Source: UBA6623 sp965238125 (GTDB lineage: Bacteria; Acidobacteriota; Terriglobia; Bryobacterales; UBA6623). Taken from it: a stretch of 64,000 bases of DNA. The DNA lies in the NCBI GenBank assembly GCA_965238125.1, contig OZ250179.1, positions 1,054,001-1,118,000 of the forward strand, in the 5' to 3' direction. Of this stretch, positions 43,875 to 52,390 are shown in pieces; within the stretch, counting starts at the first letter, position 1, and each line of letters starts with the position of its first letter. The notes under the pieces are model-generated. The model worked only from the letters and a program-made list of their open reading frames with translations, ran no database searches and was not told the origin of the DNA. Position numbers and translations under genes: made by a program.

Positions 43875-44690
43875 GTGCCCCGAGTCAGACGCGGCATCAA
43901 ACGCCGTCAGAAACGCAAGAAACTTTTGGCCCAAGCCAAGGGCTACTACCAGCGCAAGAGCAAGCTCTACCGCTACGCCAAGGAAGCGGTCGACCGCAGC
44001 CAGAAATTCGCCTACATCGGGCGGCGGCTCAAGAAGCGCGATTTCCGCTCGCTGTGGATCATCCGCATCAGCGCCGGGGCCCGCGCCAACGGGCTTTCCT
44101 ACAACCAGTTCATTCACGGGCTGAAACTGGCCGAGATTGATCTGAACCGCAAGATGCTGGCTGAACTGGCGGTGAGTGACCCGGGGGCTTTCACGCAGTT
44201 GGTCGAAAAGGCCAATTCGGCGATCGAGGCGGGCCCGAAAGTGACGGCGCCGGCCGCCGCGGCGCCCGAACCCGCAGTACCCGTAGCCCCGGCAGGCGTA
44301 ACCCCGGTACCCGTGGAAGCGTCCGCGGCTGAACCCGAGCCGGCTCCAGCCCCCGAAGTGTCCGCGGTTGCCAAGCCCGCCCCTGCGCCTGAGCTGGCCC
44401 CGGCTGCTGAAGCTCCGGCGGCTGGCGAACTCGCCGTCGAGGAACAGCCGGAAGCCGAGACTGCTCCCGCCGCCGAGGCCGAGCCCGACAAGCCGAAGAA
44501 GAAGGCCGCCAAGCGAGCGGCCGCGAAAAAAACCGCGCCGAAGGTGGAAGCCGCGGGCGAGAAGAAAGCGGCCAAGAAGAAGGCCGCGCCCAAGGCCGAA
44601 AGCGACAAGAAGCCGGCGGCCAAGGCAGCCAAGAAGAAAGCCGCTCCGAAAAAGAAGGCCGCTTCGAAAAAGAAAGAATCTTCGGAGTGA
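43875..44690 (+). CDS. rplT: 50S ribosomal protein L20 with a long Pro/Ala-Lys/Ala tail
   Basis: 271 residues from GTG 43875, behind AAGGAGG. Residues 1-120 are a normal L20 (MPRVRRGIKRRQKRKKLLAQ, GYYQRKSKLYRYAKEAV, YIGRRLKKRDFRSLWI, INRKML-type end). Usual L20 stops near residue 118, but here the frame continues 151 residues: first Pro/Ala/Glu/Val-rich (about 121-204), then Lys/Ala-rich like a histone H1 tail (205-271, for example KKKAAKRAAAKKTAPK). L20 is an early 50S assembly protein binding 23S rRNA. The tail codons use the same GC-rich style and the frame ends just before pheS, so it seems genuine. The added function, perhaps RNA or DNA contact, is unknown. Confidence 0.9.
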   Translation: MPRVRRGIKRRQKRKKLLAQAKGYYQRKSKLYRYAKEAVDRSQKFAYIGRRLKKRDFRSLWIIRISAGARANGLSYNQFIHGLKLAEIDLNRKMLAELAVSDPGAFTQLVEKANSAIEAGPKVTAPAAAAPEPAVPVAPAGVTPVPVEASAAEPEPAPAPEVSAVAKPAPAPELAPAAEAPAAGELAVEEQPEAETAPAAEAEPDKPKKKAAKRAAAKKTAPKVEAAGEKKAAKKKAAPKAESDKKPAAKAAKKKAAPKKKAASKKKESSE

Positions 44691-44735
44691 TCCTGAAGGC
44701 CGGGAAGAGACCCCGCGTCCTTCCCGCATTCCCCC

Positions 44736-45812
44736 ATGGCGATTGAGGACCAGGCCAAGCAAGCTCTTCCCGAGTTGCTCGAAGCCGGAGCAACCGTCGA
44801 GAAGCTCTACGCCTCGCTCGAAACCGCTTTTCAGCTCGAACGTAACGCGGCGGCTTCCGAGGAGGATTTCAAGGCGTTGCGCGACCGTTGGCTGGGCCGC
44901 AAGAACGGCCTGCTGTCCGCGACCAATGACAATTGGCTCAAGAAAGCCCCGCGCGAGCTGAAACCCCACATCGGGCGTCTGCAAAACGAAACGAAGCGTT
45001 CGTTCGAATCGGCCTTGGCCGAAGCAACCAAGGAGCAGGCCGAGGCGCGGTTGGTTCGTCCGGCGATCGACGTGACGTTGCCGGGACCGGAGCGCCGCAT
45101 CGGGGCCGTGCATCCGGTGCGCATCGTCATCGAGGAGATTTGCTCGATTTTTCGCGAGCTTGGATACTCGATCGCCGAAGGGCCGGAGATCGAGAGCTAT
45201 CATTACAACTTCGAGGCGTTGAACTTCCCGCCGGATCACCCGGCCGTTGATGAGATGGACACCATCTTCATCGAAGACAAGATCCTGCTGCGCACGCACA
45301 CCTCGCCGATGCAGATTCGCATCATGGAGAGCCGGCAGCCGCCGTTGCGCTACCTGGTACCGGGCAAAGTCTATCGCCACGACACAGCCGATGCGACACA
45401 CAGCCCGATGTTTCACCAAATCGAGGGGTTTGCGGTCGACGAAAACATCACTTTCGGGAATTTGAAGGGCACGCTCGACCATTTCGCCAAGAAACTGTTT
45501 GGTTCCGCGATGAAGACGCGCTTTCGCCCGAGTTTCTTTCCGTTTACTGAACCCAGCGCCGAAATGGACGTAACGTGTCAGGGTTGCGGAGGAAGCGGCT
45601 GCCGGGTCTGCAAGCAAACCGGCTTTATTGAAATGCTTGGCTGCGGAATGATCGACCCTAACGTCTTCGGCGCGGTCGACTACGACCCGGAACGGTACCA
45701 AGGCTTTGCCTTTGGGTTGGGCATCGACCGCATCGCCATGCGCAAGTACGAGATCAACGACATTCAGCTCCTCTACCAAGGGGATGTGCGCTTCCTGAGG
45801 CAGTTTCGATAA
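44736..45812 (+). CDS. pheS: Phenylalanyl-tRNA synthetase alpha subunit
   Basis: 358 residues from ATG 44736. The N-terminal coiled coil (residues 1-100) binds tRNA-Phe. The class II core shows motif 2 (PGKVYRHDTADATHSPMFHQIEGFAVDENI), the phenylalanine-binding segment FRPSFFPFTEPSAEMDVTC, and motif 3 GFAFGLGIDRIAMRKYEI. An insertion with four cysteines (CQGCGGSGCRVCK) is a known variant in some lineages and may bind zinc. With PheT it forms the cytosolic (alpha-beta)2 enzyme charging tRNA-Phe. The TAA overlaps the ATG of pheT by one base. Confidence 0.96.
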   Translation: MAIEDQAKQALPELLEAGATVEKLYASLETAFQLERNAAASEEDFKALRDRWLGRKNGLLSATNDNWLKKAPRELKPHIGRLQNETKRSFESALAEATKEQAEARLVRPAIDVTLPGPERRIGAVHPVRIVIEEICSIFRELGYSIAEGPEIESYHYNFEALNFPPDHPAVDEMDTIFIEDKILLRTHTSPMQIRIMESRQPPLRYLVPGKVYRHDTADATHSPMFHQIEGFAVDENITFGNLKGTLDHFAKKLFGSAMKTRFRPSFFPFTEPSAEMDVTCQGCGGSGCRVCKQTGFIEMLGCGMIDPNVFGAVDYDPERYQGFAFGLGIDRIAMRKYEINDIQLLYQGDVRFLRQFR

Positions 45813-47845
45813 TGGAAATTCTTCTCAGTTGGCTGCGGGATTTCGTCGATATCCCCGAATCGCCCGCCGAAACAGCCGAGGCGCTGACGATGGCCGGGCT
45901 GGCCGTGGACGGAGTACGGGAAGAAGACGGCGAGCATGTTTTCGAGCTCGACGTCACCGCCAACCGCCCGGACGCGCTGAGCCATTTCGGGGTGGCGCGC
46001 GAGATCAGCGCGATCTATCGCCGGCCGTTGCGCTTGCCGGTTTCCGCGGTGGCTCCGATTTCCGAGAAGGCATCGTCGCGGGTTTCGGTGGAAATTCTCG
46101 ACCCCGACTTGTGCCCGCGTTATTCGGCGCGCGTGCTGTTGGATGTCGAGATCGAGCCTTCGGCCGATTGGATGCGCAAGCGGCTCGAGTTGTGCGGACA
46201 GCGCGGCATCAACAACATCGCCGACCTGACGAACTACGTTCTGCTCGAAACCGGCCACCCAACGCATGCCTTCGATCTTGACCTGCTTGACCAGGCGAAA
46301 ATCGTTGTTCGCCGAGGCAAGGCGGGGGAACAGTTGCGCACACTCGACGGGTTGGACCGCAACCTGGACGACGATCGACTGGTGATCGCCGACGGCTCCC
46401 GCCCCATTGCCCTGGCCGGTGTGATGGGGGGCCTTGAAACCGAAATTTCCGATTCCACCCGCAACGTGTTGCTGGAAGCGGCTTGGTTCGAACCGGGTTC
46501 GATTCGCCGTACGTCGCGTCGCCTGGGCATGCATTCCGAAGCTTCGCACCGTTTTGAGCGCGGCGCGGACATCGAAGCGACGGTTTGGGCGCTGGAGCGG
46601 ATCGCGCACTGGTGCGGGCGAGCCGGCTCGGGCAGCGTCCTCGACGGCGTGATCGACGCCTACCCGAGACGGATCAACCGGCCGTCGATCGACTTGCGCG
46701 AAGCGCGCATGTCTCGTCTGCTCGGAGCCAAAATTCCGTGGGTGCAGGTGGAGCGCATCTTGGTTGCGCTTGGTTTCACAGTCGAGCGAACCGAGGCCGG
46801 ATGGAGGGTTCAGCCGCCGTCTTTTCGTCTGGACGTCGAACGGGAGATTGATGTGATCGAGGAAGTGGCGCGGATCCACGGTTATCACCATCTGCCGACG
46901 ACGCTGCCCTCCTCGACGGCGGCCATCGAACAGCCCCCCCACGCGGCCGAGGAGTCGCGGACGCGCTCGCTGCTGCGCTCGCTCGGGTATGACGAAACGG
47001 TGGCTTACGCCTTTATCGGAGAGCAGGAGGCCAAGCAGTTCGGCCGCGAACCGGCGGTACCCGTCCGCAACCCGGTTTCCGAACGCTGGGCGGTGATGCG
47101 CAATACCGCCGTGCCGACGATGATCCGGGCGCTCGAATGGAATTTGAACCGCCATGAGCCGGACGTCAAATTGATGGAGATAGGGCGACTCTATCGCGCC
47201 AAAGACGGCGGCTTTCAAGAACCGCCGACCCTCGTGTTGGGCGCTTGCGGCATGGCGCGGCGGCCCTCGCTGGGCGACGAGGGCAAGGAATTCGACTTCT
47301 ACGAACTCAAGTCGGATGTCGAAAGGTTGTTGGGTGATTTCCAACTCGGAACACCGGCATTCGAGGTGCGCGACGTGCCCGACTACTATCAACCGGGGCA
47401 GTCCGCATGCATTTTCGTCGACAACACGACGGTTGGTTCCTTAGGGGCGCTCGACGCCAAGGTTACCGCGGGACGCAAGATTCGCCGCTCAGTTTTCATC
47501 GCGGAAATCGAACTCGATCGCTTGTGGGAAGCCGGGCTGCGCGAGCGCGTGTTCGAGCCGGCGGCCCGCGTTCCGGCGTCCTATCGAGATTTTTCCCTCA
47601 TTGTGCCCGACGGGGTGAGCTTCTCGGAGGTCCGCGCGGCGATCGGGCGGCACGAGTTCCTGGTGCGCCTTGAACCGCTCGAGATTTTCCGCGGCGAGCA
47701 AGTACCCCAGGGTTTCTTTAGTCTGCTGCTGCGGGTGGTTTGGCAGAAGGGCGACCAGAACCTCACCGACGAAGAAGTCAGCCAATTCGCGGCGCTGGTT
47801 ACGGGCAGTTTGTCGAAGACGCTTGGGGTTCGGCAGCGGGTTTGA
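45812..47845 (+). CDS. pheT: Phenylalanyl-tRNA synthetase beta subunit, short form
   Basis: 677 residues from ATG 45812. The beginning (MEILLSWLRDFVDI, EALTMAGLAVDGV) passes directly into DVTANRPDALSHFGVAREISAIYRR. The ~110-residue EMAP-like tRNA-binding domain that lies between these blocks in E. coli PheT (about 795 residues) is missing. The B3/B4 editing module (ADLTNYVLLETGHPTHAFD), B5, the catalytic-like core and the C-terminal anticodon-binding fold (PASYRDFSLIVPDGVSFSEVRAAI) are present. It pairs with PheS one base upstream and provides editing and tRNA contacts. Confidence 0.95.
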   Translation: MEILLSWLRDFVDIPESPAETAEALTMAGLAVDGVREEDGEHVFELDVTANRPDALSHFGVAREISAIYRRPLRLPVSAVAPISEKASSRVSVEILDPDLCPRYSARVLLDVEIEPSADWMRKRLELCGQRGINNIADLTNYVLLETGHPTHAFDLDLLDQAKIVVRRGKAGEQLRTLDGLDRNLDDDRLVIADGSRPIALAGVMGGLETEISDSTRNVLLEAAWFEPGSIRRTSRRLGMHSEASHRFERGADIEATVWALERIAHWCGRAGSGSVLDGVIDAYPRRINRPSIDLREARMSRLLGAKIPWVQVERILVALGFTVERTEAGWRVQPPSFRLDVEREIDVIEEVARIHGYHHLPTTLPSSTAAIEQPPHAAEESRTRSLLRSLGYDETVAYAFIGEQEAKQFGREPAVPVRNPVSERWAVMRNTAVPTMIRALEWNLNRHEPDVKLMEIGRLYRAKDGGFQEPPTLVLGACGMARRPSLGDEGKEFDFYELKSDVERLLGDFQLGTPAFEVRDVPDYYQPGQSACIFVDNTTVGSLGALDAKVTAGRKIRRSVFIAEIELDRLWEAGLRERVFEPAARVPASYRDFSLIVPDGVSFSEVRAAIGRHEFLVRLEPLEIFRGEQVPQGFFSLLLRVVWQKGDQNLTDEEVSQFAALVTGSLSKTLGVRQRV

Positions 47846-47875
47846 CGGGTCCGGTCGACGGAAGGACCAGCCCGG

Positions 47876-48433
47876 TTAGGGACTGCGAATACGTCCGAGC
47901 GCGGCGCGGGCAGCCTGTGCCGCGTCGCTGTCGTCGCCGCGGACGATCTTCGCTAAGGCATCGAGCGCTTCGGGGTCTTTGCGGCGACCGATGGAATTGA
48001 TCACTCCGATCAGTAGATCCCCTTCCAGCTTCCCGAGTGCTTGGCGCAGGGCCCGGTCGACGGCGGGGGCGGGGATCGGCTCGAGAGCGAAGCGGGCGTA
48101 GTGCGCTAACTTCGGGTCGCCGAGCAGCGCCGCCAGTGCCGGCACGGCGCGGGCATCACCCACAATTGCGAGGCGTTGGCAAGCTTTGGCCTTGGCGAAC
48201 TCCGATGCTTCCGGGGCTTCCAGTAGGGCAAGCAGCTTGGCCTGAGGCAAAGCGGTGATCTCGGCGGCTTTGTGGGGCGTGGCGGCCCTTGCCTTGGCTT
48301 CCTTTGCGAAGAGCGCTTCCCTTGCCTTGCGTCCGCGGGCCGCGGCTTCGCGATCGACCTGAGTCTGTGCCAAGGTGAGGGCAGGCGCGGCCATCAGTGC
48401 AATGATGAGTACGAGTAGTTTGCGTCTGGACAT
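47876..48433 (-). CDS. Exported HEAT-repeat-like protein
   Basis: 185 residues from ATG 48433. A signal peptide (RKLLVLIIALMAAPALTLAQ) is followed by about four helical repeats of HEAT/armadillo type (for example LLALLEAPEASEFAKAKACQRLAIVGDARAVPALAALLGD and LLIGVINSIGRRKDPEALDALAKIVRGDDSDAAQAARAALGRI). Such repeats are protein-interaction scaffolds. The gene lies 85 bases downstream of an exported Gfo/Idh/MocA oxidoreductase on the same strand, so they may be co-transcribed. No catalytic motif is seen. Confidence 0.8.
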   Translation of the reverse strand: MSRRKLLVLIIALMAAPALTLAQTQVDREAAARGRKAREALFAKEAKARAATPHKAAEITALPQAKLLALLEAPEASEFAKAKACQRLAIVGDARAVPALAALLGDPKLAHYARFALEPIPAPAVDRALRQALGKLEGDLLIGVINSIGRRKDPEALDALAKIVRGDDSDAAQAARAALGRIRSP

Positions 48434-48481
48434 TTGGTGGTTCCCCGCGCCCCTTTCCGGGGCTCTCAATCCTAAGACCGG

Positions 48482-48518
48482 CATCTCATACCGCTCACTC
48501 ACGTTCGCGGCTCGGTTT
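48482..48518. repeat. Dispersed repeat, second copy (ctcataccgctc type)
   Basis: This stretch matches 17065-17101 over about 35 bases with two or three differences (core CTCATACCGCTC, then TCGCGGCTCGGTTT). It fills most of the gap between the Gfo/Idh/MocA gene and the HEAT-repeat gene. Confidence 0.6.
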
Positions 48519-49829
48519 CTACGCCAGGCGCCAGGGTTCCCGCATGGCTCTTGACCGCATGCGGTCAGCCTCGTCGTCCCCAACAAATCGATCGGTCGCC
48601 GGATCGAAACGCACCTTTCTTCCGAGCTGAAATGCGATGTAAGCCGCGTGGCAAGCAATATGCGTCTGTGCCGCGGCCAATGCATTAGCACGGGGCTGCT
48701 TCCGTGATTTCACTGAATCGAGAAAGTTGCGCACATGGTACGTCGTGGCTTGCCTCGAATCGCTGAACTCACGCCGATACTCGCTCAGGCTGTCCGACGT
48801 CTCGACGATCCCGCGGTCACCGGTTTGCACCCAACCATCGGAGCCTTCCAGACGGATCGCGCACGGCCCCAAGCCATCAAAACCCTTGTCGCGCATCACC
48901 AGCTTGAGCCCGTTGGCGTAGCGGCACAAGATCGAGTACGGCGTGTCGACATCGACGCCGTGCGGATCGAATTCGATCGGCGTGGTTTCATCGGCGTCGG
49001 CGACCCACTGGCACAGATCAACGGTGTGTGAGCCCCACTCAAGAATCCCGCCGCCGTGGAAATCGAAGTAGCCGCGCCAGCGGCCCTGCACGTAGAGCGA
49101 ATTGTAAGGGCGCCAGGGGCAGGGTCCCAGCCAGCGATCCCAGTCGACGACTTGCTTGGGCGGCAGGGGCTCGGCGGGCAGCCAGTCGTGGGAGGTTTTC
49201 GGGGGCCAGCGGTCCCCCGGGCCCACGTTGGCGTGGAGCGTATGCAGCTTGCCGAGTTTGCCGTTCTTGGCGAGATCGATGATGTATTGGAAATTCGAAC
49301 CGCTACGGCGTTGCGTGCCGGCCTGATAGATGCGTCCCAGGCGCTGATAGGCGTCGGCCAACGCTCGGCTCTGCCGAACGGTCATCGAGCAGGGCTTTTC
49401 GCAATAGACGTCCTTGCCGGATTTCGCCGTCATGATGGAAAGCAAGGTGTGCCATCGGTCGCCGGTGGCGATCAAGACGGCATCGATGTCGTCGCGCGCC
49501 CACAGATCGTTCATGTCGCTGTACATCGCGCAATCGTTGTTGCCGTGGTGCTTGTCGGCTCTCGATTTGATTGCTTCGCGGCGCTCGTTGCGCACGTCGC
49601 AGATAGCGCGGAATTGCACGTCCTTTTGGCTGAGGAACGACTCCAGATCGCGCGCTCCACGGCTGCCGATGCCGAGCCCGGCGAGGGAGATGCGATCGCT
49701 CGGGGGTGTTGCTCCGCCGAGCCCTAGCGCCGAGCCGGGAACGATGTGGGGAGCGGCGACCGCGCCGCCGGCTTGGAGCGCGGATTTCAGAAATCGCCGT
49801 CTCGAAACGGGCTTCTTTTCGTTGGTCAT
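48519..49829 (-). CDS. Tat-exported Gfo/Idh/MocA-family oxidoreductase
   Basis: 436 residues from ATG 49829. SRRRFLKSALQAGGAVAAPHIVPG is a twin-arginine signal. A Rossmann domain follows (ISLAGLGIGSRGARDLESFL, FRAICDV, DIDAVLIATGDRWHTLLSIM), with the conserved EKP-containing VYCEKPCSMTVRQS, then an alpha/beta domain with GGGILEWGSHTVDLCQWVADAD. The family uses tightly bound NAD(P) to oxidise or otherwise process sugars and glycosides. Exported, cofactor-retaining members are typical of Acidobacteriota and PVC bacteria. A second family member lies at 52391-53743. The substrate is unknown. Confidence 0.88.
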   Translation of the reverse strand: MTNEKKPVSRRRFLKSALQAGGAVAAPHIVPGSALGLGGATPPSDRISLAGLGIGSRGARDLESFLSQKDVQFRAICDVRNERREAIKSRADKHHGNNDCAMYSDMNDLWARDDIDAVLIATGDRWHTLLSIMTAKSGKDVYCEKPCSMTVRQSRALADAYQRLGRIYQAGTQRRSGSNFQYIIDLAKNGKLGKLHTLHANVGPGDRWPPKTSHDWLPAEPLPPKQVVDWDRWLGPCPWRPYNSLYVQGRWRGYFDFHGGGILEWGSHTVDLCQWVADADETTPIEFDPHGVDVDTPYSILCRYANGLKLVMRDKGFDGLGPCAIRLEGSDGWVQTGDRGIVETSDSLSEYRREFSDSRQATTYHVRNFLDSVKSRKQPRANALAAAQTHIACHAAYIAFQLGRKVRFDPATDRFVGDDEADRMRSRAMREPWRLA

Positions 49830-49846
49830 GATGGCTCTCCGCGCTT

Positions 49847-49870
49847 GGCCGTCGCTTGCGCTCGGGGCTC
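49847..49870. repeat. Dispersed repeat, single copy (gtcgcttgcgctcgggg type)
   Basis: GGCCGTCGCTTGCGCTCGGG plus GCTC matches the 31-bp repeat best seen at 56623-56653, here unpaired. It lies between the Gfo/Idh/MocA start and the next membrane protein. Confidence 0.55.
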
Positions 49871-49891
49871 CGTCTCGGGTTATCGATCGGA

Positions 49892-50368
49892 TCAATAAAA
49901 GGCGATCCAGCGGCCCGAGAATCCTACGCCGAACCACAGGCCCAGTGAAATGAGCGCGACTAGTTTACCCCAAATCGGTCCGACGCGAAGCTCGTCGGCC
50001 GCGGCGACTTTGCGACGAACCGTAAAGGTGAACAAGATCGCGGTGGCGAGAAAGCTCATCTTGTACCAAAACGGCGGGCTGTAGTAGCACTTGATCGACT
50101 CCGAGGTGAACAGTAACACGCCGGTAACCAGCATTGTCGCCAAACTTCTGATCAACCAAGGCTGAGCGGAGCCGGCAATGTGGGCGGCGCTCTGCTTCCG
50201 CAACCCGAGATTCAACAGGCGCAAGTCGACGACCAAGACGGCGCCGCCCAGCAGGGCGAGGGCCAGCAGGTGCACCGACTCGATCACGGGAAACAGCCAC
50301 AGCGAATCACGAATCGCCGTGCCGAGCGTCGTGGCCTCGCACCAATCAAAGAAATCCAACAAAGACAT
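49892..50368 (-). CDS. Four-helix membrane protein (DUF6644-like), first of a tandem pair
   Basis: 158 residues from ATG 50368. Four hydrophobic helices are visible: FPVIESVHLLALALLGGAVLVVD, SLATMLVTGVLLFTSE, MSFLATAILFTFTV and LVALISLGLWFGVGFSGRWIAFY. The MSLLDFFDWCE start and the FPVIESVHLL motif with its buried Glu-His recur in the neighbouring paralogue. I recall this as a domain of unknown function (DUF6644); the number should be verified. Conserved His residues in helices could bind haem or quinone, but that is speculation. It ends 62 bases before the Tat-exported oxidoreductase gene on the same strand. Confidence 0.72.
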   Translation of the reverse strand: MSLLDFFDWCEATTLGTAIRDSLWLFPVIESVHLLALALLGGAVLVVDLRLLNLGLRKQSAAHIAGSAQPWLIRSLATMLVTGVLLFTSESIKCYYSPPFWYKMSFLATAILFTFTVRRKVAAADELRVGPIWGKLVALISLGLWFGVGFSGRWIAFY

Positions 50369-50379
50369 GCCGCAACCTG

Positions 50380-50877
50380 CTAATCGAACCAGTTATAGGC
50401 TTGCATTCTTCCGCACACGACGACGCCGGACCAAAGCACCAAGGACACGACTCCGGCGACGCGAGCACGCGTCGGCGTCCTGGCGTCGTGATCCCACTCG
50501 GCCACCCCTCGGTAGATCGTTCGGTGAAATACGAATGCGTTTGCGCACGCCAACACGAGCATCACCATCTTGACTTGAAAGAATATGTTGCCCGACGCAC
50601 GAACGGGACCGGAATAGAACAGCAAACCGCCGCTGATCGCCATCAGCACGAAACCCGCCAAGCCCCAGGGCAGCAACCGCCCACCAACTTCTGAGACGGG
50701 AACTGTCCGGAACGCCAAGCCGACCAACCGCAGGTCCCACAGCGCGATCATTCCCAAGAACAGACACAACGTCAAAACGTGGGAGGTTTCAACGAGCGGG
50801 TAGAACAGGATCGATTCGCGAATCCCGATGCTGCCGGGCGTATTCTCCAGCCATTCGAAAAAGGAAAGCAGCGACAT
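50380..50877 (-). CDS. Four-helix membrane protein (DUF6644-like), second of a tandem pair
   Basis: 165 residues from ATG 50877 (MSLLSFFEWLENTPG); the frame stays open further upstream but the added 90 residues show no homologous features. It shares the layout of the gene 11 bases downstream: YPLVETSHVLTLCLFLGMIALWD, LPWGLAGFVLMAISGGLLFYSG, IFFQVKMVMLVLACANAFVFH and VVSLVLWSGVVVCGRMQAYNWFD. The two proteins are diverged duplicates and may form a heterodimer in the inner membrane. The function is unknown. Confidence 0.7.
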   Translation of the reverse strand: MSLLSFFEWLENTPGSIGIRESILFYPLVETSHVLTLCLFLGMIALWDLRLVGLAFRTVPVSEVGGRLLPWGLAGFVLMAISGGLLFYSGPVRASGNIFFQVKMVMLVLACANAFVFHRTIYRGVAEWDHDARTPTRARVAGVVSLVLWSGVVVCGRMQAYNWFD

Positions 50878-51111
50878 CGTTGGACTACCTGTCGGCCCGC
50901 TTCCGAAGACTTTAGCAGAAAGCGCGCCGTTAGGTTGGCGGTGGGGGGACGGGGCCGTCAGGAGGGCACGACTGAGGGCAGGTAATCGAAAGTTGCACCG
51001 GTTGGTACTGCCGGTAGGAGAAATACCCATTGCGAATGAGGCAAACCGCCGACGGCCTTTGCCTCCCCTCCGTGGCAGAATGGATCGCGTCTCTTCCTTA
51101 CCGTGGACACC

Positions 51112-52347
51112 ATGTATCCGGGCACGCAGCAACGCACGCTTTCGCAAGCAGGCTACACGCCCGTATCCGGCATCGGCTGGGGCGTGGCGCGTCGGCTGTT
51201 TCGCCCGTTTCCGTGGATGACCTTGGCGATTGGACTCCTTTCGACTCAGGTTGCCTATCCTCAGTCCGGGTCGAATTCGGCGGCGTTCGAATGGCGTAAC
51301 CTGCTGAACAGAGGAAAGGCCCTCTCACAGCAAGGGCGCTATTTCGAAGCGGAACAATCTCTCATTGGAGCGCTGAGGGAGGCCGAAGGACTGGGTGCGA
51401 ACGATCCCCGCATCGGCGTATGCCTCAATTCCTTAGCGATTTTCTACCAACGACTCGGGAATCACGGCGCCGCGGAGCCCATGTTCCGCCGCGCGGTCTC
51501 GGTTCTTGAAACAAGTCTGGGGCCGAATCATCCCGACCTCGGCAAGGCCTACCTTAACCTCGGCCAATCCTACCGAAGCCAAGGCCGTTTCGAGGAAGCC
51601 GACCAAGCTTTCGGACGATGGCTGAAAATCACCGAAGTGACTCGCGGCTCCGATAGCGCCGAGCTGGCTTCGGACCTACGAAATCTAGCTCTCATGCACT
51701 ACGTGGATCGGCGTTTCGACCATGCTGAGCGCCTGCTCGAGCGGTCGCTCGCTCTGCTGGAACGACGTTCCGACCAAAGGAAGACTCAAGCAGCCTGTCT
51801 CAGCGATCTCGGGGTTGTCTACCTCGCCTCCGGCAAGATGCCGAATGCCGCGGAAGCCTTGCTTCGCTCCCTTGCGCTTGCCGAGGAGCTTCTGGGACCG
51901 GACCATATTCAGGTGGCGCGGACGCTAGGGCACTTGAGCAAAGCTTACCGTCATCGCCTGCACTACGCGGAGGCGGAGCGGCTGCTGAATCGCTCGCTCG
52001 CGATCCGTGAGAAATCACAACCTTCCGATCAGTCCGAGCTCGCTACCGGCCTCAACGAACTCGGCACTCTCTACCGAATCCAAGGACTGTTCACGCGAGC
52101 CGAGGGTCTCTTCGAACGCTCCAGCCGCATCTGGAAGACCGTGGCCGGGCAGGACCACCCGGAAACGGGAATCAGCATCTACAACATGGCGCTTCTGTAC
52201 CGCGACGCGGGCCGCGTCGACGAAGCCGTGCCGCTATTCGAGAGATCGCTCGGGATTCTGGCGCGGACCCTCGGCCCCGACCACCCGCAACATCGAACCG
52301 CGAAGCAGGCTTACGAACAATTGGTGTCAAACCGCGCTACGCCGTGA
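51112..52347 (+). CDS. Exported kinesin-light-chain-type TPR protein
   Basis: 411 residues from ATG 51112 (GTG 51103 possible). A hydrophobic segment near residues 35-50 (PWMTLAIGLLSTQVAYPQ) is a probable signal or anchor. About eight TPRs of the kinesin-light-chain kind follow, marked by the recurring LGPNHPDLGKAYLNLGQSYRSQGRFEEAD / LGPDHIQVARTLGHLSKAYRHRLHYAEAE pattern. The last unit ends just before the C-terminus. These repeats bind partner proteins; none is indicated by context, as the neighbours point the other way. Confidence 0.8.
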   Translation: MYPGTQQRTLSQAGYTPVSGIGWGVARRLFRPFPWMTLAIGLLSTQVAYPQSGSNSAAFEWRNLLNRGKALSQQGRYFEAEQSLIGALREAEGLGANDPRIGVCLNSLAIFYQRLGNHGAAEPMFRRAVSVLETSLGPNHPDLGKAYLNLGQSYRSQGRFEEADQAFGRWLKITEVTRGSDSAELASDLRNLALMHYVDRRFDHAERLLERSLALLERRSDQRKTQAACLSDLGVVYLASGKMPNAAEALLRSLALAEELLGPDHIQVARTLGHLSKAYRHRLHYAEAERLLNRSLAIREKSQPSDQSELATGLNELGTLYRIQGLFTRAEGLFERSSRIWKTVAGQDHPETGISIYNMALLYRDAGRVDEAVPLFERSLGILARTLGPDHPQHRTAKQAYEQLVSNRATP

Positions 52348-52390
52348 CCTGACCTGAAACTTCAACTTGTCGGCCAAGCCCACGCCACAA

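Noticed and set aside
43761..47392. Two long open frames on the minus strand across rplT-pheS-pheT (672 and 539 codons)
   Set aside because: They are antisense to well-recognised ribosomal and synthetase genes and show only the Arg/Leu/Phe or His-rich composition of GC-rich shadow frames.
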